DNA of 64,000 bases, taken from CAZQQN01 sp964595485. Its GTDB lineage: Bacteria > Bacteroidota > Bacteroidia > CAILMK01 > CAYYUA01. The DNA is taken from the NCBI GenBank assembly GCA_964595485.1, contig CAZQQN010000008.1, positions 25,518-89,517 on the forward strand, given 5' to 3'. The position numbers and the translations under genes are program-made. This document shows positions 1 through 9,304 of the stretch, one piece after another. A model generated the notes under the pieces. That model was not told where the DNA came from, ran no database searches, and worked only from the letters and a program-made list of their open reading frames with translations. Numbering within the stretch: the first letter of the stretch is position 1; each line of letters opens with the position of its first letter.

Positions 1-1308
1 TTGCCAGCTGCCGAAAAAACGACCTTTAATTCCAAAACCTCCTTCCGCTGTTCCATCATCATAGGCTAAATAGTTATTAAACGTCTGATCAACAACCATT
101 GTATCGTTCCTGCTGAATTCATCGTTTGGCTGATCCTCTACTGTAGATTTTATGCTAACCTCAAGTTGGTCCTGAGTAAGGTAATTGGACTTTTGGAATA
201 AATTCTCTTGCTTAAAAACCCGCTTCCCAAAAGTTGACGGAATATTACCAACGATTTGCTCATCAAAATTATCAAAAGAAGTCGCTGTAATATTTTCTTC
301 AATTTTATACCCACTCCTAACTTGGCGTAGGTTCCGGTCATTATTGCTTCCCTTGATTAAAAACTCTTCTCTTATAGCGCCTGAATTATCTTTTACCTGG
401 AACCAAGGTAAAGCTCTGAAATCAGATAAAACAGTCTGCGCCGGGTTAACAACGGCCATGTCGTTTTTGGTGGGTTCACCAGGCTGGCGGTTTTTTGCAA
501 GTTCTATATAATCAACGTGCCAATGATCAAGGTTTCCCGACACATTACCATAGCTAACAAACCGAAATTGAAAAGTATTGAAAAAGAATGAGGAGGAATC
601 AAAGGATGCTAAATTCAGGTTAACCGGTTCAAAGGAAGGTACCTGGTTATAAAAAGCTTTACCACCCTCGGACCACACGGTTCGCCAATTTATGGCATCA
701 CTTGTATCATTTTTAGCCTTTAATTCTAATTTAAGACTATCCACAGCTTCAGGATTATCGGCAATACCTTTTGGTTTGTAAAAAAAACTCAAGAATATAT
801 CATCGTTAAAATCGTAACCGGAAAGATCAATAAATTGAGAGGTTAACGAATCAGTCGGGAAAGCCGTATTTTGATTATTTTGACCGGGGTCATATGGCCG
901 GCCATCCCTTCCAAGCCCGTCAAAGGTAGCAAAGCCAAAACTTGGGGGATTTTTAGCCATTTGATTATTGATATACACCTTTTGATCCACCCAAAGGGAA
1001 TCATCCGGGTAATTGCGCTTGTATGAAAAATCTTCAAAAAAAGGCAACTCAAGGGTATCGGGTGTTTGTCTTTTACCTAAAGCATTAGGGTGTAAAGCCT
1101 TTTGATTGTTGGCATCATCATAAATAAGCTGAGGATTATTCTGCAGAGGGGTTATGGTTGCTTCCTGAGCATAAGAGGCTTTTAGGGTAAAAACCATTAA
1201 TAAAGTGGCGAAAGCCAGTAGGATTGAAATATTCAAACCAGCTTTTGTGGAAAATACAGCGTAAGTAGTTGACTTTTTTACAGGTGACGAATTTTTATAA
1301 GTAAGCAT
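1..1308 (-). CDS. Secreted T9SS-type surface protein, N-terminal 436 residues (cut by window edge)
   Basis: The frame runs open from an ATG at 1308 to the window edge, so the C-terminus is missing. The N-terminus has a lysine-rich start, a hydrophobic stretch at about residues 25-42 and a likely signal cleavage after Ala47 (ASYA|QE), which points to export. The rest is rich in Asp, Asn, Ser and aromatic residues, with phrases such as LPFFEDFS and YDDGTAEGGFG that are common in large Bacteroidota extracellular beta-rich proteins. The T9SS sorting signal expected at the C-terminus would lie outside the window. The ATG directly follows the stop codon of the PASTA gene, so the two are probably translated from one message. 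No enzymatic domain is recognised; adhesin or surface-structure protein is an inference. Confidence 0.8.
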   Translation of the reverse strand, partial: MLTYKNSSPVKKSTTYAVFSTKAGLNISILLAFATLLMVFTLKASYAQEATITPLQNNPQLIYDDANNQKALHPNALGKRQTPDTLELPFFEDFSYKRNYPDDSLWVDQKVYINNQMAKNPPSFGFATFDGLGRDGRPYDPGQNNQNTAFPTDSLTSQFIDLSGYDFNDDIFLSFFYKPKGIADNPEAVDSLKLELKAKNDTSDAINWRTVWSEGGKAFYNQVPSFEPVNLNLASFDSSSFFFNTFQFRFVSYGNVSGNLDHWHVDYIELAKNRQPGEPTKNDMAVVNPAQTVLSDFRALPWFQVKDNSGAIREEFLIKGSNNDRNLRQVRSGYKIEENITATSFDNFDEQIVGNIPSTFGKRVFKQENLFQKSNYLTQDQLEVSIKSTVEDQPNDEFSRNDTMVVDQTFNNYLAYDDGTAEGGFGIKGRFFGSWQ

Positions 1309-2145
1309 TTATTCCCAGCTATCAGGCACCGATTGCTTATCTTTTATTGCTGAATCGGGCATATTCATTTTTTCGAACTGTTCCGGGGTTGTAAGCCATA
1401 CATCCATTACTTCCCCCTTCGGTATTTTTTCATCTTCCTTGAAAAACGGTTTTTGCTTGTAAATTATTGCCATTGCACTGTCTTCTATTCTATCTTCATA
1501 AATCACAGCGCCAAAATTCAAACCTTTTCCTTTTAAATAAAATTCAGCATCATCAAGGGTAAGCCCTTTAAGGTTCGGAATTTCTGTTTTACCAGAATTT
1601 TTCCCTTCTTCTAACACAAGGTCGATTTCTGTTCCTTTCTCCAGTTTGTCCTCATCACCAATGGTTCTACCATTAACTTCCAATCGTTGCACCGTATTTT
1701 TTGCTAATCCGGGAATATATTTTAATTCTCCAACTTTAAAACCTTTCTTTTTAAGGATCTTAAGCGACTGGCGAAGTGAAACATCTTTTAAGTTAGGCAC
1801 TGGCTCTTTTGGCGGATTAGGGGAATTAAGCGTTAAATAAATCTTTCTGTTGATTTTTACTTTTGATAAGGCTTCAGGCTGTTGTTCTACAACAGCTAAT
1901 TTGGGTTTGTCAGGGACATAAGTAGAATCATCTATTACGTAATTGAGGTCCCTTTTATCAAGGACTTTTTTAACTTCTTTCATCTTCATACCTGATAAAT
2001 CAGGAACAGATAGTGATTCATTGTGATGCGTATAGACTTTCAGCCATTGGTAAAACCCGATCAGAATGCCAAAACCTAAAACAATGGCAATAGCAATGTT
2101 AAGAAAGAAAACTTTACTTTTTAGAAACCTGAGAAAATGTCTCAA
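1309..2145 (-). CDS. PASTA domain membrane protein
   Basis: This 278-residue protein has a short cytoplasmic head, one transmembrane helix (about residues 13-34) and three PASTA repeats outside the membrane (about 47-108, 116-179 and 188-252), each opening with VPDL/VPNL/IPNL-type motifs. PASTA domains bind peptidoglycan stem peptides or muropeptides in kinases and PBPs of other phyla; here no kinase or transpeptidase domain is attached. It follows the double Ddl gene by 72 bases and abuts the T9SS-type gene, so an operon linking wall-precursor synthesis to envelope function is likely. The start is a TTG: an in-frame stop lies seven codons upstream and no ATG lies before the membrane helix. 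A TAAGTTTG box overlaps the start codon, so it is probably not this gene's own promoter. Confidence 0.85.
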   Translation of the reverse strand: MRHFLRFLKSKVFFLNIAIAIVLGFGILIGFYQWLKVYTHHNESLSVPDLSGMKMKEVKKVLDKRDLNYVIDDSTYVPDKPKLAVVEQQPEALSKVKINRKIYLTLNSPNPPKEPVPNLKDVSLRQSLKILKKKGFKVGELKYIPGLAKNTVQRLEVNGRTIGDEDKLEKGTEIDLVLEEGKNSGKTEIPNLKGLTLDDAEFYLKGKGLNFGAVIYEDRIEDSAMAIIYKQKPFFKEDEKIPKGEVMDVWLTTPEQFEKMNMPDSAIKDKQSVPDSWE

Positions 2146-2217
2146 ACTTAGTTGAAGCCTTTAATGAAATTTCGAATATAAGCGAATACCCGTCATGAAC
2201 CAAATTTTTACAGGTTA

Positions 2218-4917
2218 CTAAAACCTTTGCGTAAGGGTATTCATTTTCTTCTTGCCAAAATCTATAATCTGACCCAAAAATTCAACCGGTTTATAATTGT
2301 TCAATGCTGCTTGGTGAAATATGGCAGTAGCAGGGGTTAATCCTGGTAGCGAATTGATCTCAATAATAATAACATCCACTTTTTCATTGTCATAAACCCG
2401 TACAAAGGCATCAATTCGGCAATACCCTTTCATATCAGTAATCTCGGCTACTCTTTTAATGACGCTTTTGACTTTTTCAGCAATCCTTTTATTGGCAGCC
2501 GGGTCATTGGCAAAACGGGCCGGCGTAATATTTTGCCCTTCTCCTGCCAGGAATTTTTCCTCAAGAGAAAGTATGCCTTCTTCTGCCAATGCTTCTGAGG
2601 GCTCAAAAATTTCAAAGGTTATATGGCCTTCTTCATCAAAATGAGTGACCAGTCCACAAGTTATCTCCAGTAATTTTTGCGCGCTCCCCTTTTCAATCTT
2701 TTCTTCTACCATAAAATAATCTTTAGCGGGGAATTCTTCATTGGGCTTAACGTCAAGTAGAATATTATTTAAATCAGGCAATTCCTTTTGATCACGGAAA
2801 ATGATACGCAAATAATCTTTCAATTTTTCCGGTGTATCAATCTTCTTAACAGCCGAACTGCAGCCATCGTCAGATGGTTTGGCAACAAAAGGGTATCCAA
2901 ACTCACCTTCAATCGCTTTCCAGATCTTATCTGGATTTTGATACCAATCTTGTTTAGTCACTAAGAAGTTATTAGCGACCTCAATGCCATAGGATTTAAG
3001 TAAGTTATTGGTTTTATATTTATCTATCGTCAGAGCTCCTCCGTTAGGATCAGAGCCATTGTACGGCAATTGCATTTTCTCAAATTCCCTTGGCAGGGTA
3101 CCATCTTCTCCGGGTTGCCCATGAAGGCCTAAAAAGGCAAAATCCATGATATCCGGGAAGTCCTTAAGCGGTATTGCTTCCGGATAAAAGGCATAGCCGG
3201 CTGCGCTGTATTTTTCGGTTATACCACCAGCCTCTTCTATAATATCCTGTATTTTACCAGGCATCTTGAAATTGGTCACCTTTTCATTTATATCATCAGC
3301 GTTATCCTTTAGTAGTAAATTGACAGGTATCTTATAAAAGGCCATTTCTCCATATTCCTGGGTGAGAAAGATTGGTATCGGAGCATAACGCTGGGATGAG
3401 GCCAATTTTTCGAACACGTTCCTGCCACTTTCAACGGAAATGTGTCTTTCTGATGAATAGCCACCCAGGATAACACCAACCTTTACTTTCTCCCTTTCTT
3501 CCCCTTGTTGGTTTTCGATATTTTCATCCAGGTTTTTCAAGGAAATTTGATGCTTAAAAACAGGATAAGTCGTTGCTTGCCGCTCCAGTAAAGATGTTCT
3601 AATGATGTAAGTTAAAAACTGGCTGGGTGTTAAACCTATTTCAGCTGCCTGATGAAAGAAAAAAGAGGAAGGTAGCATACCTGACGTAGTGTTCGGGTCA
3701 TTCAAATACACTTCTTCATCCGGCGTAAAAAAGCCGTCAATCCTGGCATAGACATTACTATGCAGAAATTGGAAAAGCTTTTCACAGGCTTTTCGGATTT
3801 TCTCCAGCGCTTCATCAGGCAGGTTTATTGGCGTAATTTTATGGGAAACACCGGGCAGGTATTTAGCACGGTAATCAAAAACCTCACTTGCCTTACGTAT
3901 CTCAGTAGGCGGCAAAGCCAGTGGCTGCCGTTTTTCGTCCTGTATTACAATGCAGGAGAATTCCTTGCCCTCAAGAAGTTGCTCAATGATAACCGTATGT
4001 TCTGACTGATAACTAGCTATGGTTATAGAGGCATTTTCATCTGGATTGTTCACAAATGATTCACGTATTTGTTTCAGGATAGCCTCCGGATGATAGTATA
4101 GGTCTTCATTGATAACAACGGGAGTAGCCAAGCCATCCTGTAAATCAACCAAATCGCGGACAAAATTAACTTCCTCTTCTTCAGTTAATTGAGCCCAGTA
4201 ATTAGCCGAAATTTCACGAATGAAAAAGCTTCTGTTAACCAAATCCCTAAACCGCTCAAAATCCTTTTCCTTTAGGATGTTTACCCCTATTGAAGAGCCC
4301 TGAGAAGCTGACTTCACGACCAATGGAAATTGGAAGGTATCACAAACCTCCTTATAAAAGGCTTTTTGGCTTTCAAAACTTAACCATTCATTTCTTGGAA
4401 TCAGCTTATAAGCCAAGTCTGAAAATCCGCTGGCATTAAAAAGGTTTTTTTGAACTGACTTATCAATTCCGATTGAAGAAGGAAGGATGCCAGCTCCTGA
4501 AAATGGAATATCGATGAATTCCAGTATGCCTTGAACTGTACCATCTTCACCATAAGGCCCGTGCAGGCACAGAAAAGCAAAATCGATCATTTTGGGTAAA
4601 TCTTCAACCTGAATGGGCGTACCAATGGCTTGGATCATATCCAATTGCTGGGCTTCACTTAACGGACCCAGACTTTCCGCATAAACCTGAAATCCATTAG
4701 GGCTTTCAGGTAAGGCCTGGATGGGAGGATAAAAATCACGGATACTTCCCTTGTAAAGGTACTGCCAATCGAGGTGAATGAAATTTCCCCAGCTATCAAT
4801 AAAAATGGGAATAGGGTCGAAAAGGTCCTTATCAAGGCTGTCAAAAACTGTCCGGCCACCGGCAAATGAAACTTCCCGTTCGCGGGACTTTCCACCGAAA
4901 ATAATGCCAACTTTCAT
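2218..4917 (-). CDS. ddl: Double-length D-alanine--D-alanine ligase (two tandem ATP-grasp ligase units)
   Basis: Ddl joins two D-alanines with ATP for peptidoglycan synthesis; the usual length is 300-370 residues, but this protein has 899. It holds two complete Ddl-like units. Unit 1 (about 1-450) begins KVGIIFGGKSREREVSF and has CLHGPYGEDG, VKSASQGSSIGV and the metal-site region DPNTTSGM. Unit 2 (about 475-899) begins KVGVILGGYSSERHISVESG and has GLHGQPGEDG, AKPSDDGCSS and EINSLPGL. Unit 2 keeps the Glu/Asn metal ligands, while unit 1 has Asp in place of Glu. A charged Gln/Glu-rich linker joins them. The start chosen is the ATG at 4917 rather than a TTG three codons upstream. Both units could be active, or one may be regulatory or act on another dipeptide; this cannot be told from sequence. 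Confidence 0.85.
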   Translation of the reverse strand: MKVGIIFGGKSREREVSFAGGRTVFDSLDKDLFDPIPIFIDSWGNFIHLDWQYLYKGSIRDFYPPIQALPESPNGFQVYAESLGPLSEAQQLDMIQAIGTPIQVEDLPKMIDFAFLCLHGPYGEDGTVQGILEFIDIPFSGAGILPSSIGIDKSVQKNLFNASGFSDLAYKLIPRNEWLSFESQKAFYKEVCDTFQFPLVVKSASQGSSIGVNILKEKDFERFRDLVNRSFFIREISANYWAQLTEEEEVNFVRDLVDLQDGLATPVVINEDLYYHPEAILKQIRESFVNNPDENASITIASYQSEHTVIIEQLLEGKEFSCIVIQDEKRQPLALPPTEIRKASEVFDYRAKYLPGVSHKITPINLPDEALEKIRKACEKLFQFLHSNVYARIDGFFTPDEEVYLNDPNTTSGMLPSSFFFHQAAEIGLTPSQFLTYIIRTSLLERQATTYPVFKHQISLKNLDENIENQQGEEREKVKVGVILGGYSSERHISVESGRNVFEKLASSQRYAPIPIFLTQEYGEMAFYKIPVNLLLKDNADDINEKVTNFKMPGKIQDIIEEAGGITEKYSAAGYAFYPEAIPLKDFPDIMDFAFLGLHGQPGEDGTLPREFEKMQLPYNGSDPNGGALTIDKYKTNNLLKSYGIEVANNFLVTKQDWYQNPDKIWKAIEGEFGYPFVAKPSDDGCSSAVKKIDTPEKLKDYLRIIFRDQKELPDLNNILLDVKPNEEFPAKDYFMVEEKIEKGSAQKLLEITCGLVTHFDEEGHITFEIFEPSEALAEEGILSLEEKFLAGEGQNITPARFANDPAANKRIAEKVKSVIKRVAEITDMKGYCRIDAFVRVYDNEKVDVIIIEINSLPGLTPATAIFHQAALNNYKPVEFLGQIIDFGKKKMNTLTQRF

Positions 4918-4923
4918 AGTGAG

Positions 4924-4931
4924 CAAAGTTA
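4924..4931 (-). promoter_or_regulatory. Bacteroidota -7 box (TAACTTTG) before ddl
   Basis: The minus strand reads TAACTTTG, a perfect match to the phylum's TAnnTTTG -7 consensus, ending six bases before the ddl ATG. Transcription would start at or next to the start codon, giving a leaderless or nearly leaderless mRNA. I see no clear TTG -33 element at the expected distance. Confidence 0.5.
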
Positions 4932-5062
4932 AGGAAGAATTGGTTTATGACTCGGATAATTTATACTAATGGAAAATGGAAAGCCAGGTAATAAGTTGTA
5001 CCTTTTACTGATATCGGTTCATAGTACTCCATGAGCTAGGAAAAAAGGAACGGTGAGCTTTT

Positions 5063-6238
5063 TTAGTTAATTAACCGAGGAAAGATCCTGCTTAATACCT
5101 CGAGTACTTTCATTTTCAAAACCTTTTTAAGGCTTATATCCGGGTAATGGTAATAATGGGTTCTCAATTGCCTGCGCCATTGGTCAAATTTATTTTCACT
5201 GAAGTTTTCTTTTTTTGCCAGGAAAAAATCATTCCCTTCTACGCCATATGCGATATTAAGCTCATGAGGCTTCAGGTTTCTACCGAAACGGATTTCAGGA
5301 GAAGCAGCCTTTTTTACGCTAAGGACATAGGGGTTATCAATTTCGCTTAGGGATTTATTCCCATACAGATCAATTGCCAATTCATAAGCTGCTAAGGCTG
5401 GGTAAAGCTGCTTTATTTTGGATGGTAGCATTTCAAAGAAGATATCATAAACGGATAAGGAATTTGTTAAAGTTTCCATTGCCGGTAATTCCTCACCGAC
5501 TTGCAGGTTCACCTGAAAAGCGTTCTCTTCTAACCGTCTTCCCACATGCGTTCCCAATTCCCCGAAGTTGGTAGAATATGACCACGCCGGATAAAGGAAG
5601 TAGCGATCCGTATCAATGAGGTAATAATTGTAGCATTTTTCCCAGTTATCATCAGGATATTGCCGAATAGGTGGCGGAGCCTTATGATCAATGGTCCGGA
5701 AATCAATATCAGACTGAACCCAATTTTCAAAACTCTCCCACTGAGAAGGCGTAAACATTTGCCCCCAAGTTGATACTTTTTGCAGGTAATAAACATTCCC
5801 GGTGTTGTAACTATTGAAAGGAGAGCCAAACGGGAAATTGCGGGCAAAACTGTAAAGGCTTACCCCACCTATTTTTTTATCTTCCTTACTAAAGGTTAGG
5901 GCTTTTAAAGCCCATTTGTAAAAAAAAGGACTGACAAAAAGGTCATCCTCGAGGATGATGACCGGTTCCTCAAGCTCAAGGCTATACCTCCCGCATCTGA
6001 GCAGATGGCTTTCAAGACCCAAATGCTCCGGCTGTTGCTCCAGGACTTTCTCTCCAAAAGGCCATTTCAAATTTTCTGCAATGGCTTTAACATCCCGTTC
6101 AGCCCCACCTTCCACACTAATCACCAGCTTTACATTTTTACCTTCATAGTCAGAAGCTTTCAGAGCATCCAGTAACCTACTCAGTGATTTAAGTCTTTGA
6201 TAAACTGGAATGACAATAGCAGGCGATTCAGAAGGCAT
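5063..6238 (-). CDS. Glycosyltransferase, GT-A fold (GNT-I/GT2-like)
   Basis: The 391-residue protein starts with a GT-A-type nucleotide-sugar binding strand (AIVIPVYQR, residues 7-15) and has an EDD metal-binding motif at 97-99 within PVIILEDDLFVSP, like GT2 and N-acetylglucosaminyltransferase-I-type enzymes. A WGQMF element and the PDDNWEKCYNYY region probably form the acceptor pocket. There is no transmembrane segment, so it is cytoplasmic or peripheral. It lies 15 bases after another glycosyltransferase and is likely co-transcribed with it, at the start of the surface-glycan locus. Donor and acceptor sugars cannot be assigned from sequence. Confidence 0.8.
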   Translation of the reverse strand: MPSESPAIVIPVYQRLKSLSRLLDALKASDYEGKNVKLVISVEGGAERDVKAIAENLKWPFGEKVLEQQPEHLGLESHLLRCGRYSLELEEPVIILEDDLFVSPFFYKWALKALTFSKEDKKIGGVSLYSFARNFPFGSPFNSYNTGNVYYLQKVSTWGQMFTPSQWESFENWVQSDIDFRTIDHKAPPPIRQYPDDNWEKCYNYYLIDTDRYFLYPAWSYSTNFGELGTHVGRRLEENAFQVNLQVGEELPAMETLTNSLSVYDIFFEMLPSKIKQLYPALAAYELAIDLYGNKSLSEIDNPYVLSVKKAASPEIRFGRNLKPHELNIAYGVEGNDFFLAKKENFSENKFDQWRRQLRTHYYHYPDISLKKVLKMKVLEVLSRIFPRLIN

Positions 6239-6253
6239 TTGGGATTATTTCAT

Positions 6254-7156
6254 TTACCAATTGAACTTCCTTCGAGGAAATGTTAAAACTAAGATTTGAG
6301 CGCATAAATATAGCGTATAAAACGTAATTTGGGCAACTTGATACCTTAACCAGTTGACTTCATTAGTTTGGTATAAAGCCGTACGCCTGAAAAATACCAG
6401 ACTAACAAACAGGTATTTGACCGTCCTGGCCAAGTCCAGGAATTGGAGATTTTCTTTTTTTGAATATTCCGGGTATTGTTTTGCTCTTTGGATTTTTCCC
6501 TTATTAATGCGGCAAAGCGTAAAGAATTGCTTTTTCCAACTTTTAGGCCTGTGCCAAATCACCAAATCCTCAAGAAAGGCTTGTTTGAAACCGTAATCGC
6601 AGACCTGCCTGCTAAAAATATAATCCCCACCGGCAAAAAGATTGGCATCAAAAAGGCCAACCGTCTCAAACACGCTTTTATGAACCAGCAAAAACGTTGT
6701 CAGGCCAAAATTCATCTCCTCAAATTTAGTTTTTGCCTGAAAGCCATGCACCCTTGAGTAAGTTTGCCCAAGGGTTTCTTTGGGTAGTGCTTTCATCTGG
6801 ATGTTACAGCAGATGTAATGATAATTGGCTAAGTAAGGTTCTACTTTTTGAAACCAATCATCAGGAATAGTGAGATCATCATCCATGAACAGTAGCCACT
6901 CACCCTTTGCCTGCCCAATCCCCTGATTACGAGCTCCGTAAGCACCAATCATTCTTGCGTTTGCAATCTCATGGATATTAAATCCCGCTTTTTTTAATTT
7001 TGTCAAGTAAGCACTTATGGCTTCTGAAGCGCCGTCATTGATAATGATTAATTCAAATTCGGCAGAATTCGCAGAGTTCAGTATACCATCCAGGGAGCTT
7101 TTAAGGGGCTGAAATTGCCCTCTTGAAGGGATAATGACGGAAAAGCTGTAAGGCAT
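6254..7156 (-). CDS. Glycosyltransferase family 2
   Basis: This 300-residue GT-A enzyme has the family layout: SVIIPSRG at 6-13, INDG at 39-42, GARNQGIGQAKGEW at 74-87 and the DDD metal site at 92-94. The C-terminal 50 or so residues are hydrophobic with interspersed charges and probably attach it to the inner membrane. The ATG at 7156 is preferred to a TTG three codons upstream because the nucleotide-binding strand begins right after it. The gene diverges from the Gfo/Idh gene, leaving 26 bases between start codons. It is followed closely by the GNT-I/GT2-like gene. Role: transfer of a sugar during surface-glycan assembly; specificity unknown. Confidence 0.87.
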   Translation of the reverse strand: MPYSFSVIIPSRGQFQPLKSSLDGILNSANSAEFELIIINDGASEAISAYLTKLKKAGFNIHEIANARMIGAYGARNQGIGQAKGEWLLFMDDDLTIPDDWFQKVEPYLANYHYICCNIQMKALPKETLGQTYSRVHGFQAKTKFEEMNFGLTTFLLVHKSVFETVGLFDANLFAGGDYIFSRQVCDYGFKQAFLEDLVIWHRPKSWKKQFFTLCRINKGKIQRAKQYPEYSKKENLQFLDLARTVKYLFVSLVFFRRTALYQTNEVNWLRYQVAQITFYTLYLCAQILVLTFPRRKFNW

Positions 7157-7182
7157 ACCAGGCAAAAATCGGGATTAATCAC

Positions 7183-8217
7183 TTGAGAATCAGGACTCGT
7201 AAAAATAACCTTTCAAAAATAGCCATTATAGGGTTAGGTGCCATATCAGATAGGTTTTACCTGCCTCTGCTTAGGCATAATAAGTTCTGGAAGATTACCC
7301 GAATAATTGACGTGGACTACCAATCCATCTATAATAGGAATTTTAAAAAGTTTAAAGGGTCATTTACTACAGATTATAACTCTATCAATGCTGATGGAGC
7401 AGATGCTGCTATTATAGCAACCCCCAATGATACCCACTACCAAATCGCTTCCACCCTTCTGGCTAAAGGTATTTCAGTTTTAATAGAAAAGCCGGTGGTA
7501 TTGAGCGGCAGTACCTATCATCGGCTAAAAGAAAACCAAAGAGAAAACAAAGCCATCATGCAATCCGGGATGGTTAAGCGGCATTTACCAATCAACCGGG
7601 TTATAGGCGATTGTTTTCAGCAAAAGGCTTTAGGCGGCCTACGCTCTTTTGAAATCTCAGAAGGGATGAATTTTAACTGGCCAATCCGAAGCCTTGGTTT
7701 CTTTGATAAAGCAAAGGCCGGTGGTGGTGTTTTAATTGACAACGGTATCCATGTATTGGATTTAATTTTCTGGTGGCTCCAGAAAGAGGAACAAATACCC
7801 GAAATAAGTCACTTGAATTACCAGGATGATTCGCAAGGTGGTGTGGAAGCTGAATGCAAGGTGAACCTTACCTTCGATAACGGGCTAAAAGGATCCTTAC
7901 ACTTCAGCAGGATGAGAATTTTATCTCAAACCTGGCAGCTAAATTTTGAGAAAGGGCAAATTTGTTTTTCAGATGGCCGGCTAAGCTTATCCGTTCCCAA
8001 AGAATACGAAAACCACAATTCGATCAGGCAACTTAAAGCCACTCGCAAACAAAACCTGAAGACTGCTTTTAACCAACAACTGGCAACTTTTTACGAAAAA
8101 AACCAGGAAAAAATACCAGAGGATGACCCTGTCATACCTTATACACTGGACTTAATCAATAGATTATACGCAAACAGGGAAACACAAAGAACCTCCTATT
8201 ATCAGTTCAAAATTTAA
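7183..8217 (+). CDS. Gfo/Idh/MocA family oxidoreductase
   Basis: The N-terminal Rossmann domain has GLGAISDR (17-24), ATPNDTHY (79-86) and the family EKP (102-104). The C-terminal substrate domain carries DNGIHVLD (186-193), matching the catalytic DxGxHxxD pattern. Length (344 residues) is normal. Such enzymes oxidise or reduce sugars or nucleotide sugars with NAD(P). It is directly followed, two bases later, by an extended SDR, a pairing typical of nucleotide-sugar modification in glycan loci. The start is a TTG: no ATG lies near the first beta-strand, and only 12 residues precede the nucleotide-binding core. Exact substrate unknown. Confidence 0.85.
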   Translation: MRIRTRKNNLSKIAIIGLGAISDRFYLPLLRHNKFWKITRIIDVDYQSIYNRNFKKFKGSFTTDYNSINADGADAAIIATPNDTHYQIASTLLAKGISVLIEKPVVLSGSTYHRLKENQRENKAIMQSGMVKRHLPINRVIGDCFQQKALGGLRSFEISEGMNFNWPIRSLGFFDKAKAGGGVLIDNGIHVLDLIFWWLQKEEQIPEISHLNYQDDSQGGVEAECKVNLTFDNGLKGSLHFSRMRILSQTWQLNFEKGQICFSDGRLSLSVPKEYENHNSIRQLKATRKQNLKTAFNQQLATFYEKNQEKIPEDDPVIPYTLDLINRLYANRETQRTSYYQFKI

Positions 8218-8219
8218 CC

Positions 8220-9296
8220 ATGAATACCCATTTCTCAGGTGATAAAAAATGCTTTGTAACCGGGGCAACCGGCTTTATAGGAAGCCGTTTGATTGAAAAG
8301 CTATGGCTTGAGCATGAAAAAAGTGTGAAAGCCTTGGTAAGAAACCCTGTGAAAGCTGTTAACATTGGCCGATTCCCAATTGAGATGCATCAGGGAAATA
8401 TCATGGATCAGGAAAACCTTCGATCTTTTGTGGATGAGGAGGCGATAATCTTCCACGCTGCCCACCATTTTGAAGGCACACCGGAAGATAATGAACAAGC
8501 AACAAAAAACCTATTGGCGGTAGCTCGTGAGAAGCAAGCTAAAAGGATTGTAATTTTAAGTACTGCTGACACTTACCAATCAAAGCACGAAGGAACCATA
8601 GATGAAGCAACCCCGAAAAAAACAAACGCCACTTCTAATTATATACAATCAAAGCTGGCTGTGGAGGAAGTTTGTCATCATTATATCAATCAATACCAAC
8701 TACCGGTTGTCATCATCCAACCTACCATTGTTTACGGGCCTTGGTGCAAGCCTTGGACCATTCGTATTTTTGACCAGATGGCAAAGGGAAAAATCCCGTT
8801 AATCAATGGTGGAACGGGTATTTGCAACGCTATTTACATAGATGATTTAGTCGACCTTTTAATCGAAGCTTCTCTGAAACCAGCCATAGAAGGAGAAACC
8901 TACATTGCTAATAATGAAACGCCCTTAACCTGGAAGGATTTCTACGGTTACTTTGAAAACATATTGGAATCAAAAAGAACCCTTGATAAAACCTACACAC
9001 GAAATTTATCCCAATCAAAATTGCCTGCTTTAGGAGTGAAAGATAAAGTTAAACAGCCTTTAGCCCGCATTTTACCTAGATCATTTAAAGATAACCTGAA
9101 AAAATTTCTATCAAGCATTAGCAATAAAAATCGTCCCATACCGCTATCTAAAGAGCAGGCTGAGTATTTTGCCGCTAAAGCTACTTTCAAACCGGACAAA
9201 GCTAAAAGAGACCTGGGCTATGCTCAATCATTTACCTATCAGCAAGGCTTTGAACAGGTAGCTTATTGGTTCAGACATTTCTATCAAAACGGATAA
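8220..9296 (+). CDS. NAD(P)-dependent epimerase/dehydratase (extended SDR)
   Basis: The 358-residue protein has the extended-SDR nucleotide motif GATGFIG (15-21), an active-site STAD near 114-117, the YxxxK pair (Y141, K145) and a PTIVYGP substrate segment (168-174). It resembles sugar-nucleotide epimerases/reductases and 3-beta-hydroxysteroid dehydrogenase-like proteins. It sits two bases after the Gfo/Idh gene and eight bases before a membrane glycosyltransferase, so it is part of that operon. Likely role: modification of an activated or lipid-linked sugar for the glycan. The exact reaction cannot be assigned. Confidence 0.85.
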   Translation: MNTHFSGDKKCFVTGATGFIGSRLIEKLWLEHEKSVKALVRNPVKAVNIGRFPIEMHQGNIMDQENLRSFVDEEAIIFHAAHHFEGTPEDNEQATKNLLAVAREKQAKRIVILSTADTYQSKHEGTIDEATPKKTNATSNYIQSKLAVEEVCHHYINQYQLPVVIIQPTIVYGPWCKPWTIRIFDQMAKGKIPLINGGTGICNAIYIDDLVDLLIEASLKPAIEGETYIANNETPLTWKDFYGYFENILESKRTLDKTYTRNLSQSKLPALGVKDKVKQPLARILPRSFKDNLKKFLSSISNKNRPIPLSKEQAEYFAAKATFKPDKAKRDLGYAQSFTYQQGFEQVAYWFRHFYQNG

Positions 9297-9304
9297 AAAC
9301 TTGC

